Below are positions 18,467 to 27,109 of a DNA stretch of 52,608 bases, one piece after another. A model generated the notes under the pieces. The model was not told the origin of the DNA. It did no database searches and was given only the letters and a program-made list of their open reading frames with translations. A program made the position numbers and the translations under genes. How positions within the stretch are numbered: position 1 is the stretch's first letter; each line of letters starts with the position of its first letter. Origin of the DNA: Tyzzerella sp. (GTDB lineage: Bacteria > Bacillota > Clostridia > Lachnospirales > Lachnospiraceae); contig JAFTWA010000020.1 of the NCBI GenBank assembly GCA_017465565.1, forward strand, positions 1 through 52,608, written 5' to 3'.

Positions 18467-18628
18467 AAAGTTGTAATTAATTTCATCTTAATCACAACTA
18501 TATTTGTGCATTTTACACAACTTTTTCGTGGTTTTCTTTCTTTATTTGTATATTATCACTAACTATATATAGTGTCAACGGACTCCAACCAAGTTGTTAT
18601 GGAAGATTTTTCCTATTGCAAAGTTGTT
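18467..18628. promoter_or_regulatory. Five AGTTGT boxes around the glycan-operon promoter
   Basis: AGTTGT occurs at 18468-18473, 18592-18597 and 18622-18627 on the plus strand and as ACAACT at 18494-18499 and 18517-18522. The two upstream copies are 30 bp apart (three helical turns); the three downstream copies lie between promoter and start codon. This is a candidate operator set for the ArsR-type regulator. Confidence 0.5.
18550..18578 (-). promoter_or_regulatory. Sigma-A promoter of the glycan operon
   Basis: On the minus strand TTGACA (18578-18573) is followed after exactly 17 bases by TAATAT (18555-18550), about 115 bases before the start codon at 18435. This is a near-perfect housekeeping promoter. 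Confidence 0.85.
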
Positions 18629-18642
18629 TGTAATAAAAGGGC

Positions 18643-18676
18643 AAAAAAAGAAGACCTAATACAAATTAAGTCTTCT
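18643..18676 (-). terminator. Terminator after the GNAT remnant
   Basis: On the minus strand AGAAGAC.TAAT pairs with ATTA.GTCTTCT around a TTGT loop, followed by seven T. It isolates the glycan operon from the upstream genes. Confidence 0.88.
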
Positions 18677-18703
18677 CGTCTTTACATATTTTATATTTGA
18701 TTT

Positions 18704-19015
18704 TCAATTTACCAGCGACAATACGTATAGGTCACATGCTTCATTAAAACTTTCGTCCACTGTCTTTCTAACTGCAATTAGTTCTTCTACTTTTTTGATT
18801 CTAGGTAAAATAAAGTCATAGAACAACTTTTTCCCTAATCCTTTTCCTTGAAACAAATAATCAACTGCAATCCTCGCGATTTCGATAACAGGCACTGAAA
18901 TATTTCTTCTATGATCTGTAAGAAATATGTCTAAAGGATCATCAGCACCACACTGAAAATCTCCCACTTTAACAAAATGTTTTTCTCTATCAAGGCGCTC
19001 TTCAAAACACCCCAA
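18704..19015 (-). pseudogene. Shortened GNAT acetyltransferase (TacT/AtaT-like remnant)
   Basis: A 103-residue frame starting at TTG directly after the antitoxin-like gene. It keeps the N-terminal FQCG..DPLDIFL segment of GNAT toxins and the acetyl-CoA loop region (IEIARIAVDYLFQGKGLGKKL). However, only about 10 residues separate these two blocks, where relatives have roughly 50-60 carrying strands beta-2 to beta-4, and the FYe.fGF tail is missing. An internal deletion plus C-terminal loss best explains this, so it is probably non-functional. If intact, such enzymes acetylate aminoacyl-tRNA and are held in check by a small antitoxin. Confidence 0.65.
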
Positions 19016-19177
19016 TTACTTCTTCCTTCTCTCCGCGAGTATTTTATCAATCGCTTCCTCTGTAGCTTTTCTTTGTTCATCTGTATATGGTACTAATTTC
19101 GAACTATTTAATGCTTCCATAAAAGATTTTGCTGCTTCTCCTTTTAATATAGGAATAACTGCCATTGAACTTGCCAT
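19016..19177 (-). CDS. Small antitoxin-like protein upstream of the GNAT remnant
   Basis: A 53-residue protein (MASSMAVIPILKG..., ending in ERRKK). The start at 19177 has AGGAGG eight bases upstream; a longer frame from 19219 is possible but has a weaker site. The N-terminal hydrophobic strand and charged helical C-terminus resemble the short proteins found beside GNAT-type genes in Clostridia. The stop overlaps the region of the following TTG start, so the two were translationally coupled. Antitoxin function is inferred from position only. Confidence 0.6.
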   Translation of the reverse strand: MASSMAVIPILKGEAAKSFMEALNSSKLVPYTDEQRKATEEAIDKILAERRKK

Positions 19178-19303
19178 ACGACGAACCTCCTTATCTTTCT
19201 TGTGATTTACCTCTGTCATATAATCACCGCCTTGATATGATTATATTTCCACGTACATCTTTAATAGACTTACCATATTCTTACCCATAAGCCATACGCC
19301 CTA

Positions 19304-19451
19304 CCTCCTTTTTATACAGGAGGCTATCATATTCATATAAACCTCCCTGCTTTGTTAAATGAAATTTAAAGCATTGAGATTTCTTTGAAATGAATTAGAC
19401 TTTTATCAGACACGACTCTGTCGCTAAGAATATTAGAAATATAATGCTTTT
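19304..19451 (-). promoter_or_regulatory. Structured leader shared with an Rpn gene, here without its gene
   Basis: On the minus strand this stretch starts with TTAGAAATATAATGCTTTT (given as its plus-strand form at 19433-19451), contains an AAAGCAGGGAGG block, then CCTCC, then AAAGGAGGTA. The CCTCC (19319-19323) can pair with the upstream GGAGG (19342-19346) or the downstream ribosome binding site (19304-19308). The same order occurs at 51297-51452. Here the ribosome binding site is followed only by short frames ending within a few codons. Confidence 0.6.
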
Positions 19452-19470
19452 CATCATATTATCATAACTT

Positions 19471-21303
19471 TTATTTAATAGTCAACAACTCATTCACAAA
19501 CCGTGACGCTTCCATATGCTTTCCGTGCTTCTCTTTTACATAGGAAATCACGAGTCTCTTCTTCGCCCGCGTCATCGCCACGTAGAACATCCGTCGTTCT
19601 TCTTCTAAATCTTCTTTTGTCTCTGCCTTTTTATAAGGCACCACATTCTCATTTGCACCGATAATGAATACGGTGTGATACTCCAACCCTTTTGCCCCAT
19701 GCATGGTCATCAGCTGAATGGCATTGGGATTACTCTGGTGATATTCCGCCTGTCGCTTTAATTCCTGCCCATACTCTTCAATATGAGCAAACCATTCTTC
19801 AATGGTCTTAAATGCTTTCGCGCGCTCTTCTATCTCTTTGAGAACATCATTCAATTCCTCTATCTTTATCCTTCGGAAATGTGCATATTCTCTTAAAAAT
19901 TCATCATAACCTACGTGTCTGCGGATATACTGAATCGCAGCGTATGGTGCGCACCGGCTGATAACTTTCAAATCTACTTCTAGTTGGTCAATTCGGTCCA
20001 GCATCCAATCCTTATCCTGATAAAACTTTCTTAGGTCCTCGAATGATACCTCGCCATGATCCACTGCATCTCGCCCAATATAGCGGTTCGGTCGATTCAT
20101 AACCTCTAAAAATGACTTTCTTGTTCTATCTCCCAGCGCCATCTTCATGTAGGTAATCAGGTTTTGCCCGATAAAATGCTCATAAAGATTCGGAAAATGC
20201 TCCTTCATCTGAAATGGAATATTATACTCCATAAATGTCTCCACCAGCACTCTCGCTTCCACGTTGGTACGGAAAAGCACTGCAATTTCCGATGCGGGAA
20301 TCCCCTCTGCGAGCGCCTTCTGTATATCCTTTACCACATATTTACTTTCTTCAATAGGATGCTTTACTTCCTGAATATGTACCGTAGTGCCCTGCTCATT
20401 TGTTGTCACAATCTGCTTTGGATAACGCTTCTCATTATGGACGATGACTCTGCCTGCTCCATTTACAATCGCCTTCGTAGAACGGTAATTCACATCCAAA
20501 AGAATCTGCTTTGTGTAAGGATAATCGTTCTGAAAGTTCAGCATAATCTCCGGTCTGGCGCCACGGAAACGATAAATGGACTGGTCATCATCCCCTACAA
20601 TAAAAAGATTATTCTCTGGTGCTGCCAGCATACGAATCACATCATACTGCACCTGGTTAATATCCTGAAACTCATCTATCAAAATGTATTTGAACTTCGT
20701 CTGCCACATTTTCAGAATGTCCGGCCTTTTTTGAAACAGTTCGTAGGTCAGAACTAACATGTCGTCAAAATCGATTTTTCGGAGTCTCTTTCGCTCTGCC
20801 TCATACCGTTCCATAATCTGGCGAAACACATTTTCCGAACAGTTCAATGATTGATATTCTTCTATATTTAATTGATTATTCTTTATATTACTGATTTCCC
20901 CAGCAATCCCCTGAAGGAAATCTTTTTCATCATCAATATCTAGCTCCATGCGGTCAACTACCTGGCGAAGGAGCTGGTATTTTTGTTCCTCCGAGAAAAT
21001 ATTCTCAGAGCCTAATCTATAAGCCCATTTTAGAATCCCATAATAAATTCCATGAAATGTACCGAAAGTCACAGGCTGATTTTTCTTCTGACTCAGCTTC
21101 TGAAAACGCTCTCGCATCTCTTTGGACGCAGCTTTAGAAAAAGTAATGACTAAAATTTCTTCTGGCTTTACTTTATGCTTTTGAATCAGATATTCAATTC
21201 GCTTTGTGATAACGGTAGTCTTCCCAGAACCGGGACCGGCAAGAACCATACATGGTCCTTCTTTATGGGCAATCGCTTGGATTTGAGCTGGATTTAAACT
21301 CAT
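19471..21303 (-). CDS. UvrD/PcrA-like superfamily 1 DNA helicase
   Basis: A 610-residue ATP-dependent 3'-5' helicase. Walker A is GPGSGKTT (residues about 23-30), Walker B/motif II is LIDEFQDIN, motif III is GDDDQSIYRFRGA, and the late motifs LMTMHGAKGLE and VAMTRAKKRL are present. It is shorter than PcrA (about 740 residues), lacking the long C-terminal extension, so it is a compact paralogue and not clearly PcrA itself. Such enzymes unwind DNA during repair or displace bound proteins. It stands alone, downstream of a hairpin-rich spacer. Confidence 0.92.
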   Translation of the reverse strand: MSLNPAQIQAIAHKEGPCMVLAGPGSGKTTVITKRIEYLIQKHKVKPEEILVITFSKAASKEMRERFQKLSQKKNQPVTFGTFHGIYYGILKWAYRLGSENIFSEEQKYQLLRQVVDRMELDIDDEKDFLQGIAGEISNIKNNQLNIEEYQSLNCSENVFRQIMERYEAERKRLRKIDFDDMLVLTYELFQKRPDILKMWQTKFKYILIDEFQDINQVQYDVIRMLAAPENNLFIVGDDDQSIYRFRGARPEIMLNFQNDYPYTKQILLDVNYRSTKAIVNGAGRVIVHNEKRYPKQIVTTNEQGTTVHIQEVKHPIEESKYVVKDIQKALAEGIPASEIAVLFRTNVEARVLVETFMEYNIPFQMKEHFPNLYEHFIGQNLITYMKMALGDRTRKSFLEVMNRPNRYIGRDAVDHGEVSFEDLRKFYQDKDWMLDRIDQLEVDLKVISRCAPYAAIQYIRRHVGYDEFLREYAHFRRIKIEELNDVLKEIEERAKAFKTIEEWFAHIEEYGQELKRQAEYHQSNPNAIQLMTMHGAKGLEYHTVFIIGANENVVPYKKAETKEDLEEERRMFYVAMTRAKKRLVISYVKEKHGKHMEASRFVNELLTIK

Positions 21304-21610
21304 GTATTACCCTCTTTCTAAATAATTTAAATCATTGCGAAACAACTTTTTATTTTTTTGCTTGGACCTCGACAGAAGAAAATTTTCCTACTGGTCCAAA
21401 TTTTATTTAAAATTGGACACCAAGTCATTAAGCTTACTCATAAATGTAAAAACAAGCTTAAGAACTTGAAAAAAGTCCAAAATCACTTGAATTTTTGGAC
21501 ACTCCTCAACCTTGAAATGGCTTCCATGTCCAAAACATATCTCAGGAGCAAACATCCCTCAGATACAAAATGTTGCAAAACAAGTTGTTTTGCAACATTT
21601 CATTTTAAAA
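21304..21610. other. Gene-free spacer with a run of hairpins and GTCCAA boxes
   Basis: This 307-bp stretch holds four successive inverted repeats: GTCCAA/TTGGAC (21394-21418), TTAAGCTT/AAGCTTAA (21428-21461), GTCCAAAA/TTTTGGAC (21475-21500) and the gltX terminator (21568-21600). GTCCAA or its complement appears six times (21362, 21394, 21413, 21475, 21495, 21528). No convincing protein frame is present. It may be a structured untranslated region or a small RNA. Confidence 0.55.
21568..21600 (-). terminator. Terminator hairpin after gltX
   Basis: A perfect 14-bp stem (AAATGTTGCAAAAC with its complement) and a 5-base loop lie 10 bases past the gltX stop. The T-rich tract is inside the stem, with only TTTTG after it. 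Confidence 0.7.
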
Positions 21611-23068
21611 TTATTTACTTAATAATTCGATACCCTTGCGAAGTCTTGCAAGTGATTCTTCTTTTCCTAAGATTTCCATAATCTCAGTTGCGCCACCTGG
21701 TGTATTTTGTTTACCAGATACTGCTGTTCTAACTGGCCACATTGCGTAACCATTCTTGCAGCCTTTCTGCTCTACATAACCCTTTAACACTTCATATAAA
21801 GCATCGTTGCTGTAGTCTTCCTGTGCTTCGAAAAGTGGAAGGATTTCTTTTAACACTTCTAGAGCTGTCTCTTCGTTTGTTTTCATCTTCTTGTGTGTGT
21901 ACATTGCTGTATCATACTCTGGAAGTTCTTCAAAGAAATCAATGTGTTCTTTGATATCTGGAAATACTTCAATTCTTGTTTTCACAAGTGCAGCAATCTT
22001 TTTAAGATCATAATCTTTTGTGATTACTTCTCTAATATATGGCTCAGCCAATTCATAGAATTTGTCAAAGTCCATAGCTTTTAAGTATTCGCCGTTCATC
22101 CATTTTAATTTTACTGTATCAAATACCGCTGGTGATTTACTCATATGACGGTAATCGAAGGCTTCTACTAATTCCTCTAAAGAGAAGATTTCACGATTGT
22201 CTGTTGGACTCCATCCAAGTAATGCTACGAAGTTAACAACTGCTTCTGTAAGATAACCTTGTTCAATTAAATCTTCATATGAAGAGTGTCCACAACGTTT
22301 GCTTAACTTCTTATGTGTCTCGTCTGTGATAAGCGGACAGTGAACATAAGTTGGAACGTCCCATCCAAATGCAGCATATAATCTGTTATACTTTGGAGCA
22401 GATGATAAATATTCGTTACCACGGACAACGTGTGTAATTCCTTGTAAATGGTCATCTACTACGTTTGCAAAGTTGTATGTTGGATATCCGTCTGATTTAA
22501 TCAAAATCATGTCATCTAATTCAGCATTTGGAACTGTAATTTCTCCATAGATTTCGTCATAGAAGCTTGTTGTTCCTTCTGTTGGCATGTTGATACGGAT
22601 TACGTATGGTTTGCCTGCTGCAAGATTTGCTTCGATTTCTTCCTTGCTTAAGTGTAAACAGTGTTTATCATAAACAACGATTTCTTCTCCGCCTTCTTTT
22701 ACTTCACTCTTAAGTGACTCCAATCTTTCCTTGTCACAGAAACAGTAATATGCATCGCCTTGTTCGATTAATTTCTTTGCATATTCTAAGTAAAGACCTG
22801 TTGCCTGTCTTTCACTCTGTACGTATGGACCAACACCGCCATCCTTGTCTGGACCTTCATCATGAACGAGTCCCGTCTTAGCAAGTGTACGATATATAAT
22901 ATCAACCGCACCCTCTAACAGACGCTCCTGGTCAGTATCCTCGATACGAAGTAAAAAATCTCCATCTTCGTGCTTTGCAATCAAATAAGCATACAAAGCT
23001 GTTCTAAGGTTACCAACATGCATTCTGCCTGTTGGGCTTGGTGCAAATCTTGTTCTTACTTTACTCAT
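21611..23068 (-). CDS. gltX: Glutamyl-tRNA synthetase
   Basis: A 485-residue class I aminoacyl-tRNA synthetase that charges tRNA-Glu in the cytoplasm. The HIGH-type motif appears in [11 protein letters not shown] (residues about 10-20), and the KMSKS-type motif as KKLSKR. The length is normal for the non-discriminating bacterial enzyme. It lies 58 bases after a split ThrE pair and may be co-transcribed with it; AGGAGTG precedes the ATG. Confidence 0.96.
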   Translation of the reverse strand: MSKVRTRFAPSPTGRMHVGNLRTALYAYLIAKHEDGDFLLRIEDTDQERLLEGAVDIIYRTLAKTGLVHDEGPDKDGGVGPYVQSERQATGLYLEYAKKLIEQGDAYYCFCDKERLESLKSEVKEGGEEIVVYDKHCLHLSKEEIEANLAAGKPYVIRINMPTEGTTSFYDEIYGEITVPNAELDDMILIKSDGYPTYNFANVVDDHLQGITHVVRGNEYLSSAPKYNRLYAAFGWDVPTYVHCPLITDETHKKLSKRCGHSSYEDLIEQGYLTEAVVNFVALLGWSPTDNREIFSLEELVEAFDYRHMSKSPAVFDTVKLKWMNGEYLKAMDFDKFYELAEPYIREVITKDYDLKKIAALVKTRIEVFPDIKEHIDFFEELPEYDTAMYTHKKMKTNEETALEVLKEILPLFEAQEDYSNDALYEVLKGYVEQKGCKNGYAMWPVRTAVSGKQNTPGGATEIMEILGKEESLARLRKGIELLSK

Positions 23069-23126
23069 CTTCTAACACTCCTGTTCTCTTTTGCTTTCGC
23101 TAAATTTCATTATATAACAATTCCCA

Positions 23127-23594
23127 CTAACTGACAACCTTCTTTTTCTTACGTTGGACTTTCCATATTTTCCAGTATTCTCGTGTAAACATCTGTCTCG
23201 GGATGGAAACGATAAATACAATTCCAAGTACAATCGCAAATGCTACTTTAAGGGAATTGATGCCCCAGACAGTTGCCTGTTCTAAATCGTTAATCACAAA
23301 GTAATATGCGGTATTATAAACGCTTGCTCCCGGAACCAGCGGGAATATCCCCGAAATCAGGAAGATTGTAATTGGACATTTTCGTATGATAGTCAAAACT
23401 CTGGAGGCTAGCACTACCAGCATTGTTGCCAAAAATGTAGCAAATGTAACCGATGTTCTGATATCTGCCAGACAGTAACAGAGATATCCCAAAGCTCCAA
23501 CTAATCCACAGTACATATAATGCTTCTTCGGTACATTATAAAGATGCGAAAATGCAACTGTTCCTATGAAAGCGCAAATAAAATCTATTATCAT
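23127..23594 (-). CDS. Threonine/serine exporter subunit, ThrE_2 type (pair 1)
   Basis: A 155-residue membrane protein with four or five helices, containing the family segment SGIFPLVPGASVYNTAYY. It corresponds to the C-terminal half of ThrE exporters, which is a separate gene in many Firmicutes. It begins where the partner gene at 23594-24418 ends, so the two are translationally coupled. Substrate (Thr/Ser export) is inherited from the family name. A second pair lies at 25851-27109. Confidence 0.85.
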   Translation of the reverse strand: MIIDFICAFIGTVAFSHLYNVPKKHYMYCGLVGALGYLCYCLADIRTSVTFATFLATMLVVLASRVLTIIRKCPITIFLISGIFPLVPGASVYNTAYYFVINDLEQATVWGINSLKVAFAIVLGIVFIVSIPRQMFTREYWKIWKVQRKKKKVVS

Positions 23595-24418
23595 TATATC
23601 ATCACACCTCCAAACAAGTCTGCATAAGCACCCAGAACACAGCCTACTCCCACTGCAATATAAACGAATACCAAAAGCGCATCCAAAAGCTTTACAAGAC
23701 CTGAAATAAAATCACTGGATGCAACATCACGAATTGCATTTACAAAAAGTACTCCTGGGATTAATGGCATAATACATCCAATAATAATATTGCTCAAATT
23801 CACCTCAAATGGCAATGGAATACTTGATGCCAAAATTGCACATAATGTAATAAAAATACCACCCAGAATATTGGTGATAATCTTGGACACCTTGTACTGG
23901 GAAATGAAAACAAGTCCTGCCTGCAAAAGTCCTGCGATAATGGTTGTAAAAAGCGCATCATAAACATTTCCACGCATCAGATAACAGAACACAGCACTGC
24001 CAATCCCTGCTGCAAAAATCTGACTCACGGCTGATTTAGCTGGCATTTTCTCGATTTCCTTCAGACGCTTGTAAGCCTCATCCAGTGTCACATGGCCTGC
24101 CGCAATTTCTCTCGATAAATCATTGACTTCTGCTACAATTCCAAGGTGTGTTCCACCTGCCGGAACATGCTTTACTCTGGCATAGACTTCTTTCCCCTCA
24201 CTATATGCAGTCAAAAAGATACCATTGCTGAGCACGAATGCATCCATCTCTTCGATTCCATAATGTCTGCAAATATATTCTATCGTCTCTTCTACACGGA
24301 AAATTTCTGCGCCATTGCGAAGTGAAATTCTCCCTGCTTTAAGTGCAAGGTCTAAAACGCGATGCATCTGAGAGTCGTTATGTTTCTCTTCTCTAATAAT
24401 TTTTCCGTTGTACATCAC
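23594..24418 (-). CDS. Threonine/serine exporter subunit, ThrE_1/DUF1212 type (pair 1)
   Basis: A 274-residue protein: a soluble N-terminal part (about 1-130; LALKAGRISLRNGAEIFRVEETI, then THLGIVAEVNDLSREI) followed by about five membrane helices with IPGVLFVNAIRDVASSD. This is the N-terminal half of a split ThrE exporter. The start codon has no strong AGGAGG, and the ATG ATG opening leaves a one-codon ambiguity. It works with the small subunit immediately downstream. Confidence 0.87.
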   Translation of the reverse strand: MMYNGKIIREEKHNDSQMHRVLDLALKAGRISLRNGAEIFRVEETIEYICRHYGIEEMDAFVLSNGIFLTAYSEGKEVYARVKHVPAGGTHLGIVAEVNDLSREIAAGHVTLDEAYKRLKEIEKMPAKSAVSQIFAAGIGSAVFCYLMRGNVYDALFTTIIAGLLQAGLVFISQYKVSKIITNILGGIFITLCAILASSIPLPFEVNLSNIIIGCIMPLIPGVLFVNAIRDVASSDFISGLVKLLDALLVFVYIAVGVGCVLGAYADLFGGVMI

Positions 24419-24483
24419 TTTTCCCCTTTTTCTATAATAAGGTAATCTTATATTTTCTCTCTATAATTGTCAACATAAATAGA

Positions 24484-24504
24484 CGTGACCTATAAAGGTC
24501 ACGC
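24484..24504 (-). terminator. Hairpin after the aminotransferase gene
   Basis: CGTGACC (24484-24490) pairs with GGTCACG (24497-24503). On the minus strand it is followed by TCTATTTAT, a weak T tract, between the aminotransferase and the first ThrE pair. Confidence 0.6.
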
Positions 24505-24511
24505 CATAATC

Positions 24512-25813
24512 CTATGCTGTTTTCTCTTTTAAAATCTTATCAATACTTACTAATTTGACACTTAATACAAAGATGTCTGCTGCAACTGCTAATTCCTCTG
24601 GAGTTGGATAAGATGGAGCAATACGGATATTGCTGTCCTTTGGATCCTTTCCATATGGGAAGGTAGCACCTGCACCTGTCATGATAAGACCAGCTTCTTT
24701 TGCTTTTGCAACGATTGCTTTTGCACAACCTTCCAATGCATCAAAAGAAATGAAGTAACCACCGCGTGGTTCAAGCCAAGAACCAATTTCAAGTCCCCCA
24801 AGCTCTCTTTCAAGCACAGAAAGAACTGTTTCGAATTTAGGTCTCAAAATATCAGCATGCTTCTTCATATGTTCTACCATACCATGGATATCCCCATAGA
24901 AACGTGCGTGACGCAATTGATTTACTTTGTCATGTCCAATAGTCTGAATTTTCATCTGTTCACGGATTGCAACTAAGTTTGCCTTAGAAGCTGCCATTGC
25001 TGCCAGACCAGAGCCTGGGAAGCTCACCTTTGAAGTAGATGTAAACTTGTAAACCATATCTGGATTACCTTCCATCTTACATTGCATTAAAATCTCTGGT
25101 AACCAGTCCTGCTTCTCTTCATACAAATGATGAATACCATATGCGTTATCCCAGAAAATACGGAAATCCTTTGCAGCCGGTTTGAGTCTTGCAAAACGTT
25201 GTACTGTTCTGTCTGAATATGTGATACCTTGTGGATTTGAATACTTAGGAACACACCAGATACCTTTAATCGAATCATCAGAGCTTACTAAAGCTTCAAC
25301 CATATCCATATCTGGACCGTCCAAAGTCATTGGTACGTTAATCATCTCGATACCGAAATGTTCTGTAATTGCAAAGTGTCTGTCATAGCCTGGTACTGGA
25401 CATAAGAATTTCACCTTGTCTAATTTGCACCATGGAGTGCTTCCCATAACACCGTGTGTCATAGAACGTGCGATGGTATCGTACATGATATTCAATGTAG
25501 AGTTACCAAAAATAACGATATTATCCTTTGGAACCTCCATCATATCTGCAAGGAGCTGTTTTGCTTCGCGAATACCGTCTAACACACCGTAGTTACGGCA
25601 GTCAACGCCTTCTTCACACATAAGGCTCGCCTCACTGTTCAATACATCCATCATTCCCATAGCTAAATCAAGCTGTGCTGCCGATGGTTTTCCACGTGAC
25701 ATATCTAAATTGAGTCTCTTTGCTTTGACTTCATCAAAACGTAATTCTAACTCCTCTTTTAATGCCTTTAATTCTTCTATACTTAAGTCTTTGTATGCTT
25801 TCACTTTTTTCAT
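24512..25813 (-). CDS. PLP-dependent class I aminotransferase (aspartate aminotransferase-like)
   Basis: A fold-type I aminotransferase of 433 residues when started at 25813, where AAAGGAGG lies seven bases upstream; a 22-codon longer frame would overlap the upstream gene and has no such site. The N-terminal LSIEELKALKEELELRFDE helix and LNLDMSRGKPS segment match a subgroup distinct from classic AspC. The PLP lysine is in FTSTSKVSFPGSG. It transfers amino groups between an amino acid and a 2-oxo acid, probably aspartate/glutamate. It sits between two ThrE pairs, which suggests a link to the aspartate-threonine family. Confidence 0.87.
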   Translation of the reverse strand: MKKVKAYKDLSIEELKALKEELELRFDEVKAKRLNLDMSRGKPSAAQLDLAMGMMDVLNSEASLMCEEGVDCRNYGVLDGIREAKQLLADMMEVPKDNIVIFGNSTLNIMYDTIARSMTHGVMGSTPWCKLDKVKFLCPVPGYDRHFAITEHFGIEMINVPMTLDGPDMDMVEALVSSDDSIKGIWCVPKYSNPQGITYSDRTVQRFARLKPAAKDFRIFWDNAYGIHHLYEEKQDWLPEILMQCKMEGNPDMVYKFTSTSKVSFPGSGLAAMAASKANLVAIREQMKIQTIGHDKVNQLRHARFYGDIHGMVEHMKKHADILRPKFETVLSVLERELGGLEIGSWLEPRGGYFISFDALEGCAKAIVAKAKEAGLIMTGAGATFPYGKDPKDSNIRIAPSYPTPEELAVAADIFVLSVKLVSIDKILKEKTA

Positions 25814-25850
25814 TGCCAAAAACCTCCTTTTTCTCTCATAATGAGTAAGT

Positions 25851-26333
25851 TTATACGATTTTTGACGATTTATCAACATTTTTTTCCTGATATCTTAAAG
25901 AATTTTGCTTCCAGCCCTTCTGGAAAGCACGAAATACTGCATCTACAAGGAATAATGCAATGGCTATTGCGCCAGCAAGTTCAAGCGTAATGGTGAGATA
26001 ATAGCTCGCCATTGCAGTATCATTTTGGATAAAATAATAAACAATACGGTACATACCTGCTCCAGGCACAGTAGGAAGAATCCCCGCAACTAAGAATACC
26101 GTAACCGGTGTTTTGAAAACCCTCGCAAATATATGTGATACTAACGCAATTGCTGCTGCCGAAAGAAACGTTGCAAAGACATCGTTTGCCCCGCCTTCCA
26201 GTGCAAGCAAATACACCAGCCAGCCGACTGCTCCTACAATCCCTGCATAGACCAGATACTTCTTCGGTGTCTCCAGCACTATTGCAAATGAAAAGATAGC
26301 GAGAAATGCTCCAATTACTTTTATCAGAATCAT
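25851..26333 (-). CDS. Threonine/serine exporter subunit, ThrE_2 type (pair 2)
   Basis: A 160-residue membrane protein with the segment AGILPTVPGAGMYRIVYYF, paralogous to the 23127-23594 protein (SGIFPLVPGASVYNTAYYF). Its start overlaps the stop of the large subunit by four bases, so the two are coupled. The C-terminus is basic. Confidence 0.85.
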   Translation of the reverse strand: MILIKVIGAFLAIFSFAIVLETPKKYLVYAGIVGAVGWLVYLLALEGGANDVFATFLSAAAIALVSHIFARVFKTPVTVFLVAGILPTVPGAGMYRIVYYFIQNDTAMASYYLTITLELAGAIAIALFLVDAVFRAFQKGWKQNSLRYQEKNVDKSSKIV

Positions 26334-27109
26334 AGTACGCCTCCTCCCATCAATCCGTTAATCAGTACCATTCCAAGACCAATACCTACTGCAATGGATG
26401 CTGCAGTAAGAAAAGCCTCCAGAATTCTTGCACAGCCCGAAAGATAGTCTGCCTGCAGGGTATCACGAATTGCGTTTGTAATGGCAACTCCAGGTACAAT
26501 CGGCATGATTGCACTGACAATCACAATATCGATATCCAAATCTGGAATCAGAAAGCCTTTGCATGCAATCGTAAGCATGGCCATGCCAATTCCAGATAAG
26601 GCATGAACCATGATTCCATTCCACTTCGTAATCTTTCCAATGGTAATAATCGCAGCAAGCAGGGCGCCAACAATTGTGGTGATGACTACTTCCTGCATGC
26701 GTCCGCCAAGCATCATGGAAAAACCGGTTGCAATTCCGATGGTTCCCAGATTATAAAGCGTACGGTTATACTGCTTTCCTCTTACACTCTGGAGTCGTTC
26801 ATAGGCTTCCTCCAGCGTAATCTGCTGTCCACAATATTTTCTTGAAATATCATTTACTTTAATAATGTTGCTCATATTTGTAGTACGGTCATTCACCGTC
26901 TTCATCATCGTAATTGGCTGTGCAAGGCTCTTATCGTTCACCGTCACAACGATTCCCGTCATAAGTGCCAACGCCTCAATGGAATCACTGTTGGAAGTTT
27001 TTAAAATATGACACATCGTATCCTCCACACGATAAGTCTCTGCACCACTGCTGAGCATAATTTCGCCTGCCAACGCAGCTGTATCTACCAGTAATTTATA
27101 ATTAGTCAT
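26330..27109 (-). CDS. Threonine/serine exporter subunit, ThrE_1/DUF1212 type (pair 2)
   Basis: A 259-residue protein with a soluble N-terminal part (SGAETYRVEDTMCHIL; TTNMSNIIKVNDISRKY) and about five membrane helices (IMPIVPGVAITNAIRDTLQAD). It is clearly related to the 23594-24418 protein but diverged. Its start codon abuts the stop of the TPR protein gene at 27110, so it belongs to the same transcript as the DUF5717 cassette. Confidence 0.87.
   Translation of the reverse strand: MTNYKLLVDTAALAGEIMLSSGAETYRVEDTMCHILKTSNSDSIEALALMTGIVVTVNDKSLAQPITMMKTVNDRTTNMSNIIKVNDISRKYCGQQITLEEAYERLQSVRGKQYNRTLYNLGTIGIATGFSMMLGGRMQEVVITTIVGALLAAIITIGKITKWNGIMVHALSGIGMAMLTIACKGFLIPDLDIDIVIVSAIMPIVPGVAITNAIRDTLQADYLSGCARILEAFLTAASIAVGIGLGMVLINGLMGGGVL

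Noticed and set aside
19178-19219. Longer start for the antitoxin-like gene
   Set aside because: The internal ATG at 19177 has AGGAGG at the right distance; the extra residues do not look like part of the fold.
20164-20757. 197-residue plus-strand frame
   Set aside because: Antisense to the helicase and low in complexity (Cys, His and Leu rich); no ribosome site.
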